Below, one piece after another: positions 59,104-64,000 of a stretch of 64,000 nucleotides of DNA. The stretch is from Actinomadura sp. DC4 (GTDB lineage Bacteria; Actinomycetota; Actinomycetes; Streptosporangiales; Streptosporangiaceae). The notes beneath the pieces were generated by a model that was not told the DNA's origin, ran no database searches, and worked only from the letters and a program-made list of their open reading frames with translations. How positions within the stretch are numbered: position 1 is the stretch's first letter; every line of letters starts with the position of its first letter. A program made the position numbers and the translations under genes. The stretch is from the NCBI RefSeq assembly GCF_030406325.1, contig NZ_JAUEQY010000044.1, forward strand, positions 1-64,000, read 5' to 3'.

Positions 59104-60236
59104 CGCCGCTGCAGGACAAGGCCGTGGGCGCGATCGCCGGCGCGGCGGTCGGGGACGCGCTGGGCGGGGCCACCGAGGGGTGGACCCCGGAGCAGATCCG
59201 TACGCGCTACGACGGCTGGGTCACCGGCGTCGTACCCCCGTACTTCGAGGACTGGCCCAACGCCCGGCCCATCGCGCCGTACCACAAGGGCGACGGGCAC
59301 ATCACCGACGACACCCTCATGACGCACGCGCTGGTCCGGGTGTACGAGCGGGCCGGCGGCCACCTCGACGCGTACGCCGCCGCGGAGCACCTCGTGCCCG
59401 AGATGATGGGGGAGCGGCGCTGGATCCCCGACATGGACGCCGAGGCGCTTCCGCTGCAGCGCGTCTTCCTGGCCGAGAAGTGGCTGGTCCTGCGGCTGCA
59501 CTACGGCCACGTGGACCCGCGTGAGGCCGGGGTCGGGAACATCGTCAACTGCGGCGCCGCGATGTACATGGCGCCGGTCGGCGTCGTCAACGCGGCCGAC
59601 CCGGACGGCGCGTACGCCGAGGCGATCGAGCTGGCCGGAGCGCACCAGTCCAGCTACGGGCGGGAGGCGGCGGGCGTCTTCGCGGCCTCGGTCGCCGAGG
59701 CGATGCGCCCCGGCGCGACGCCGGACTCGGTCGTCGCCGCGGCGCTCCGGCTCGCCAGGGACGGGACCCGCGCCGCGATCGAGGCGGTCTGTGAGCGCGC
59801 ACGCGCCCACACGCACTGGGAGGGCTCCTTCGAGGCGCTGCGGGAGGCGATCCGCCCGTACGACACGGTGGCCGACACCTACCGCGACCAGGGGATGGGC
59901 GCGCGCCGGCCGAGCCGCGTCCACAGCATCGAGGAGCTGCCGCTCGCCCTCGCCTTCCTGCTGGTCGCGAAGGGGGACTACCGCGACACCGTGCTCGGCG
60001 CGGTCAACTACGGCCGCGACGCGGACTCGATCGCGAGCATGGGCGGCGCGGTCGCCGGTGCCCTGGGCGGAGTCGAGGCCGTGCCCGCCGCCTGGCGCGA
60101 GGAGGTCGCCGCCGGAAGCCGGATGGACCTGGAGGCGCCCGGCCTGGCGATCGCGGCGGTGGCCGAGCGCGTGCACGCGGCGGACGTCGCGCGGCGGCGC
60201 GAGCACGAGCGCGCGTTCGGGGGGCTGCTGGGATGA
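59100..60236 (+). CDS. ADP-ribosylglycohydrolase-family protein 3
   Basis: Paralogue of 378 aa with both metal motifs: 'GHITDDTLMTHALVRVY' (about residue 65) and 'NYGRDADSIASMGGAVAGAL' (about residue 305). Extra Trp/Tyr-rich segments between them ('PYFEDWPNARPIAPYHKGDG') distinguish it from paralogues 1 and 2. It overlaps paralogue 2 and paralogue 4 by ATGA junctions, so all four are likely made in fixed ratio. The substrate is unknown; a glycosidic bond in the imported compound is the contextual guess. Confidence 0.88.
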   Translation: MTPLQDKAVGAIAGAAVGDALGGATEGWTPEQIRTRYDGWVTGVVPPYFEDWPNARPIAPYHKGDGHITDDTLMTHALVRVYERAGGHLDAYAAAEHLVPEMMGERRWIPDMDAEALPLQRVFLAEKWLVLRLHYGHVDPREAGVGNIVNCGAAMYMAPVGVVNAADPDGAYAEAIELAGAHQSSYGREAAGVFAASVAEAMRPGATPDSVVAAALRLARDGTRAAIEAVCERARAHTHWEGSFEALREAIRPYDTVADTYRDQGMGARRPSRVHSIEELPLALAFLLVAKGDYRDTVLGAVNYGRDADSIASMGGAVAGALGGVEAVPAAWREEVAAGSRMDLEAPGLAIAAVAERVHAADVARRREHERAFGGLLG

Positions 60237-61567
60237 GGCTGACCTGGGTTCAGCCGGAGGACCTCGTCGGGCACGAGCTGCGCCAGGCGGCGCAGGACGG
60301 CCGCGACGCCTCCGCGGTCGCGGAGCGCTGGCACGCCGCAGGCGGGCACGACGCGCCGCCGCGCGCCGGGGCCTCCCCCCGTACGGCGACGCCGGAGTTG
60401 CGCGGCCTGGCCGAGGATCTCCTCGCCGAGCTGGACACGATGGAGTCGCCACTGGACGAGCCGACCGGGCTGGCCGAGATCGTCGCGGCCTGCCCCGGCT
60501 GGCCCTCCGCCACCCCGGCCGCCGTGGCCGAGGACCGGCTGCACGGCGCCTGGCTCGGCCGCGCGGCGGGCTGCGTACTCGGCAAGCCGGTCGAGAAGAT
60601 CCCGCGCGAGGGTATCCGGGAGATCGCCGAGGCCACCGGCAACTGGCCGATCCGCGGCTGGTTCACCGGGCGCGGCCTGCCGGAGGAGATCGCGGCCCGC
60701 TGGCCGTGGAACCGCCGCAGCGCGCCGAACAGCCTCGCCGAGAACATCGACGGCACGCCCGAGGACGACGACCTCAACTTCCCGATGCTGGCCCTGGCCC
60801 TGCTGGAGCGGCACGGACGCGGCTTCACCACCGACGACGTCGCGCAGGCGTGGCTGGACGAACTGCCCGCCGGACGGGTCTTCACCGCCGAGCGCGTCGC
60901 GTACCGGAACCTGCTGCTGGGCCTCGAACCACCGCGCACCGCGACGTACCGCAACCCGTTCCGCGAGTGGATCGGCGCGCAGATCCGCGCCGACGTCTAC
61001 GGCTGGGTCAACCCGGGAGACCCGGCGACGGCGGCGGCGATGGCGCACCGGGACGCCCGCCTCAGCCACACGGCCAACGGCGTGTACGGCGCGATGTTCG
61101 CCGCGGCACTGTGCGCCGCCGCCCTGGTCGCCACGTCTCCGGAGGAGGTCCTGCGGGCGGGCCGTTCGGTGCTGCCCGAGGGCTCGCGCATGGCCCGCGC
61201 GGTCGACGACGCCGTCGCCTCGGCGCGCGCCGGGAGCGACCTCGACCGCGTCCTCGACGGCCTGCACGAACGGCACGCCGGGCTGCACTGGGTGCACTCG
61301 GTCAACAACGCGGCCCTGGTCGCGGCCGCCCTCGCGCACGGGGACGGCGACTTCACCCGCACCGTCGCGGCGGCCGTCGCGGGAGGCTGGGACACCGACT
61401 CCGACGGCGCCACCGTCGGCTCGGTCGCCGGCGCCCTCCTCGGGGCCTCGGGCATCCCCGCGCCGTGGACCGGCCCGCTGCGCGACCGGATCGCCAGCAG
61501 CCTGACCGGCTTCGACGGCGTGCGCATCGGCGATCTCGCCGCCCGTACGGCGGCCCTGCGGCCGTGA
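60233..61567 (+). CDS. ADP-ribosylglycohydrolase-family protein 4
   Basis: Longest paralogue, 444 aa, with about 95 extra N-terminal residues before the fold starts at 'DRLHGAWLGRAAGCVLGKPV'. The first metal motif reads 'GTPEDDDLNFPMLALAL' and the second 'GGWDTDSDGATVGSVAGALL', both acidic and complete but of a different subtype from paralogues 1 and 3. Similar long forms are found among catabolic ADP-ribosylglycohydrolase-like proteins. The ATG at 60233 overlaps the preceding stop. The next gene follows with another four-base overlap. Confidence 0.88.
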   Translation: MRLTWVQPEDLVGHELRQAAQDGRDASAVAERWHAAGGHDAPPRAGASPRTATPELRGLAEDLLAELDTMESPLDEPTGLAEIVAACPGWPSATPAAVAEDRLHGAWLGRAAGCVLGKPVEKIPREGIREIAEATGNWPIRGWFTGRGLPEEIAARWPWNRRSAPNSLAENIDGTPEDDDLNFPMLALALLERHGRGFTTDDVAQAWLDELPAGRVFTAERVAYRNLLLGLEPPRTATYRNPFREWIGAQIRADVYGWVNPGDPATAAAMAHRDARLSHTANGVYGAMFAAALCAAALVATSPEEVLRAGRSVLPEGSRMARAVDDAVASARAGSDLDRVLDGLHERHAGLHWVHSVNNAALVAAALAHGDGDFTRTVAAAVAGGWDTDSDGATVGSVAGALLGASGIPAPWTGPLRDRIASSLTGFDGVRIGDLAARTAALRP

Positions 61568-63168
61568 GACCCGAGGACCGCCCCACGCGCGTTCCGCTCG
61601 GGGACGGCGCGGACCTGTCGGTTCTCGGCACGGCCAAGATCTTCGCCGCGCCGGACGACCCGGGCGACCGGCCCGCGTGGCGCGCGGCCCTGACGCGGTG
61701 GCGGGATCGGGCGGTACGCCCGGCGCCGCAGTACCCGGCCTGGACGCGCGGCTGCTTCGCGGTCTGCGTGGCGTGGCTGTGGGACGAGACCCTGTACGAC
61801 GCCGCGCGCGGCGTGTTCACGCCCGGGGAGTTCCTGCGCCACGGCGTCCGGGAGTTCGGCGGCTACGACGCGGTCGTGCTCTGGCACGCGTACCCGGTGA
61901 TCGGGCTCGACGGGCGCGACCAGTTCCGCTTCTACCGCGACGTGCCCGGCCTCGCCGAGCTGGTCGCGGCCCTGCGCCGCCGCGGCGTACGGGTCCTGCT
62001 GGACTACAACCCCTGGGCCGCCGGGGGAGAGCCGCACGCCGAGACGCTCGCCGCGCTCGTCGCCGGCCTCGGCGCCGACGGGGTCTTCCTCGACACCATG
62101 CGCGAGGGCGGCCCGGCCCTGCGCGCCGCGCTCGGCCCCGGTGTGGCGCTGGAGAGCGAGTCGGCGGTGCCTCTGGGCGGCGTCGGGAGCCACGCGATGT
62201 CGTGGGCGCAGTGGTTCGGGGACTCCGCGGCGCCCGGGGTGCTGCGCACCAAGTGGTACGAGCGCCGGCACATGCTCCACCACACCCGCCGCTGGCACCG
62301 CGACCACTCGGCCGAGCCGCACTCCGCGTGGATGAACGGCTGCGGTGTCCTGGTCTGGGAGAATGTCTTCGGCTCCTGGGTCGGCTGGAACGCCCGCGAC
62401 CGCGCGCTGCCCGGCGGGTACGGGAGTGTCCCGGCGCGCGGCGTCGCGGCCGTGGTGACCGAGCCGGGCGGCACGCCGCCGCGCTGGAGCGACGACACGG
62501 CCTTTCCCGCGCGCCCCCTTACACGTGTCCCGGCGCCGGTGGCGTACGGCGATCCGGGGCCTGCGGTCCGCCTGGCGCCGGGCCTCCATGAGCCGACGGT
62601 CACCCACCGCGTCCGCGAATGCGGTTTCGACGGCGGGGCGCCGTACGTGGACGCGTGGAAGCCGCTGCCGCCCGGCCTGCACGCGATCCGGACCGTACGC
62701 AGGCGCGGCCGGCTGCGGGCCGCCGCCGTGGCCGTACGGGAGGTGACGAACGCCGAGTACGAGACGTTCGTCCAGGCGAGCGGGTACGTCCCGCGCCATC
62801 TCGGGCGCTTCCTCGACCGTGACCGCGACACGCTGCCGGACGCCGCCGTGACCTGCGTCGACCTGGACGACGCCCGCGCGTACGCGGCCTGGGCGGGGCT
62901 GCGGCTGCCGACCGAGGACGAGTGGCAGGCGGCCGCGCCGCGCGCCACGGTCTGGAACTGGACCGAGAGCGAGCACACGGACGGCCGCACCCGTTCCGTG
63001 TTCCTGAAGGGCGGCCCGGAGCGGGCCGTCACCGGCTCGGAGTGGTACGCCGACGACGGCGTCCGCACGCCGGAGCACACGCTGAAACTGCTGCGCGCCC
63101 ACCCCGCGATCGAACGATCCGCGGCCATCGGGTTCCGGTGCGCCGCCGACCTGGAGGAGCCCCTATGA
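61564..63168 (+). CDS. Glycosidase-like TIM-barrel protein fused to a SUMF1/FGE-type domain
   Basis: Protein of 534 aa. Residues 60-290 look like a glycoside-hydrolase TIM barrel: 'YDAVVLWHAYPVIGLDGRDQ', 'GVRVLLDYNPWAAGG' (Asp147), 'GADGVFLDTMREGG' (Asp177) and 'GVALESES' (Glu197, Glu199). Residues 388-528 form a formylglycine-generating-enzyme-like domain: 'AVREVTNAEYETFVQASGYV', 'AYAAWAGLRLPTEDEWQAA' and 'WNWTESEHTDGRTRSVFLKG'. The two FGE active-site cysteines are not visible, so that half may bind carbohydrate or play another role. Starts at GTG 61564, coupled to paralogue 4. The combination suggests sugar processing, and the barrel's family is not certain. Confidence 0.72.
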   Translation: MRPEDRPTRVPLGDGADLSVLGTAKIFAAPDDPGDRPAWRAALTRWRDRAVRPAPQYPAWTRGCFAVCVAWLWDETLYDAARGVFTPGEFLRHGVREFGGYDAVVLWHAYPVIGLDGRDQFRFYRDVPGLAELVAALRRRGVRVLLDYNPWAAGGEPHAETLAALVAGLGADGVFLDTMREGGPALRAALGPGVALESESAVPLGGVGSHAMSWAQWFGDSAAPGVLRTKWYERRHMLHHTRRWHRDHSAEPHSAWMNGCGVLVWENVFGSWVGWNARDRALPGGYGSVPARGVAAVVTEPGGTPPRWSDDTAFPARPLTRVPAPVAYGDPGPAVRLAPGLHEPTVTHRVRECGFDGGAPYVDAWKPLPPGLHAIRTVRRRGRLRAAAVAVREVTNAEYETFVQASGYVPRHLGRFLDRDRDTLPDAAVTCVDLDDARAYAAWAGLRLPTEDEWQAAAPRATVWNWTESEHTDGRTRSVFLKGGPERAVTGSEWYADDGVRTPEHTLKLLRAHPAIERSAAIGFRCAADLEEPL

Positions 63169-64000
63169 GCGCGCCCCTGGAGGGTGTCCGCGTCCTCGAC
63201 GTCGCGACGCTGTTCGCCGGGCCGATGGCCGCGATGTTCCTCGGCGACTTCGGCGCCGAGGTCATCAAGGTCGAGCACCCGCGCCGGCCCGATCCGTCGC
63301 GCGGGCACGGAGCGGCCAAGGACGGGGTCGGGCTGTGGTGGAAGATGCTCGGCCGCAACAAGCAGACGATCACCCTGGATCTGTCCTCCGCCGACGGGCA
63401 GGACCTCCTGCTCACCCTGGCCCGCGACGCCGACGTGATCGTCGAGAACTTCCGGCCCGGCACCCTCGAACGCTGGAACCTGTCCTACGAGCGGCTGCGC
63501 GCGGCCAACCCCGGGCTCGTGCTCGCGCGGGTCACCGGGTTCGGCCAGTTCGGCCCGTACGCGCGGCGGCCGGGCTTCGGGACGCTCGCCGAGGCGATGA
63601 GCGGCTTCGCCGCGATGACGGGTGAGCCGGACGGCCCGCCGACGCTGCCGCCGTTCGGCCTCGCCGACGGCATCGCGGCGCTGGCCACCGCGTACGCCGT
63701 GATGACCGCCCTGCGGGCGCGGGAGACGAGCGGCACCGGCCAGGTGGTCGACCTGTCGATCATCGAGCCGATCCTCAGCGTGCTCGGCGGCCAGCCCACC
63801 GCGTACGACCAGCTCGGCCTCGTCCCGCCGCGTACCGGGAACCGGTCGCTGAACAACGCGCCGCGCAACACCTACCGCTGCGCCGACGGCGCGTGGGTCG
63901 CGGTCTCGACGTCGGCGCAGAGCATCGCCGAACGCGTGATGCGGCTCGTCGGCCGGCCCGAGTACCTCGCCGAGCCGTGGTTCGCCACCGGCGCCGGCCG
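63165..64000 (+). CDS. CaiB/BaiF family CoA-transferase (partial, runs off window)
   Basis: First 278 residues of a class III CoA-transferase: 'GVRVLDVATLFAGPMAAMFL' and 'GDFGAEVIKVEHPRRPDPSR' at the N-terminus, 'DADVIVENFRPGTLERWNLS' and 'RPGFGTLAEAMSGFAAMTGE'. In the usual catalytic-Asp position this subtype has 'GFGTLAEAM', a variant common in actinobacterial members and unlike 'MDPVAQAM' in the protein at 12170. It starts at ATG 63165 overlapping the fusion-protein stop, so it is still part of the importer/hydrolase operon. The C-terminus lies beyond the window. Confidence 0.88.
   Translation, partial: MSAPLEGVRVLDVATLFAGPMAAMFLGDFGAEVIKVEHPRRPDPSRGHGAAKDGVGLWWKMLGRNKQTITLDLSSADGQDLLLTLARDADVIVENFRPGTLERWNLSYERLRAANPGLVLARVTGFGQFGPYARRPGFGTLAEAMSGFAAMTGEPDGPPTLPPFGLADGIAALATAYAVMTALRARETSGTGQVVDLSIIEPILSVLGGQPTAYDQLGLVPPRTGNRSLNNAPRNTYRCADGAWVAVSTSAQSIAERVMRLVGRPEYLAEPWFATGAG

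Noticed and set aside
59521-63168. 1215-codon frame ahead of the glycosidase-like gene
   Set aside because: The first 680 codons are an alternate frame of ADP-ribosylglycohydrolases 3 and 4 with unnatural composition. The real gene starts at GTG 61564.

Overview
The window is very GC-rich DNA with dense, overlapping operons, frequent GTG starts and many acyl-CoA, F420 and ABC-transporter genes. This points to a high-GC actinomycete, and a Streptosporangiales/Thermomonosporaceae-type soil organism (for example Actinomadura or Actinoallomurus) is a reasonable guess. The deazaflavin cofactor F420 is prominent: there is an F420 biosynthesis gene (fbiC), an F420:NADP reductase (npdG), three luciferase-like F420-dependent oxidoreductases, a PPOX-class protein and a further F420-reductase-like protein. 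No rRNA, tRNA, CRISPR array, insertion sequence or phage was seen. The first 236 bases are almost pure C/G homopolymer and look like an assembly or sequencing artefact.

Region 1 (0.2-13.4 kb, all minus strand) is a two-operon F420-linked catabolic regulon: CoA-transferase, LLM oxidoreductase, aldehyde dehydrogenase, acyl-CoA synthetase, VOC protein, IclR regulator, npdG and NIPSNAP protein; then LLM oxidoreductase, enoyl-CoA hydratase, acyl-CoA dehydrogenase and fbiC. Both operons start from nearly identical promoters that carry the same palindrome over the -10 box, so the embedded IclR protein probably controls both. The gene content recalls F420-dependent (nitro)aromatic degradation loci. 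Remnants of a VOC gene and a MarR gene follow.

Region 2 (13.8-20.9 kb) holds a LysR gene divergent from pcaF-pcaI-pcaJ (last steps of the beta-ketoadipate pathway). A convergent minus-strand operon carries an LLM oxidoreductase, two SDRs and a PcaR-type IclR regulator. Region 3 (21.0-29.9 kb) holds a two-domain VOC protein, a polar amino-acid ABC importer, a three-part FAD/[2Fe-2S] amine dehydrogenase, a DHDPS-family lyase and a convergent semialdehyde dehydrogenase. Together these fit an imino-acid (hydroxyproline-like) or opine catabolic route. Region 4 (30.1-36.5 kb) is a five-gene operon: class III aminotransferase, AcoX-like NAD-kinase-fold protein, two divergent GcvP-like PLP subunits without gcvT/gcvH, and a 3-hydroxyacyl-CoA-dehydrogenase-like protein. 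It ends in a strong bidirectional terminator. Region 5 (36.6-42.5 kb) has a secreted PL7 alginate lyase, a membrane-anchored Ser/Gly-rich protein with a threefold repeat, a PNPOx-family oxidase, a molybdopterin-domain protein, and a MerR gene next to a broken SDR gene.

Region 6 (42.5-50.7 kb) looks like a small cyclitol/pseudosugar biosynthetic cluster: MDR dehydrogenase, an atypical sugar-phosphate cyclase, HAD phosphatase, an RmlD-like reductase fused to a BadF-type kinase, a frameshifted TIM-barrel isomerase remnant, a TreT-like glycosyltransferase and an MFS exporter. Region 7 (50.7-52.8 kb, minus) has DUF5996, a PPOX protein and an F420-reductase-like protein. Region 8 (52.9-64.0 kb) is a LacI-controlled sugar ABC importer operon. 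It continues into four tandem ADP-ribosylglycohydrolase paralogues, a glycosidase-like/SUMF1 fusion and a CoA-transferase that runs off the window. Regions 6 and 8 and the GcvP-like operon of region 4 are the best candidates for undescribed biology.
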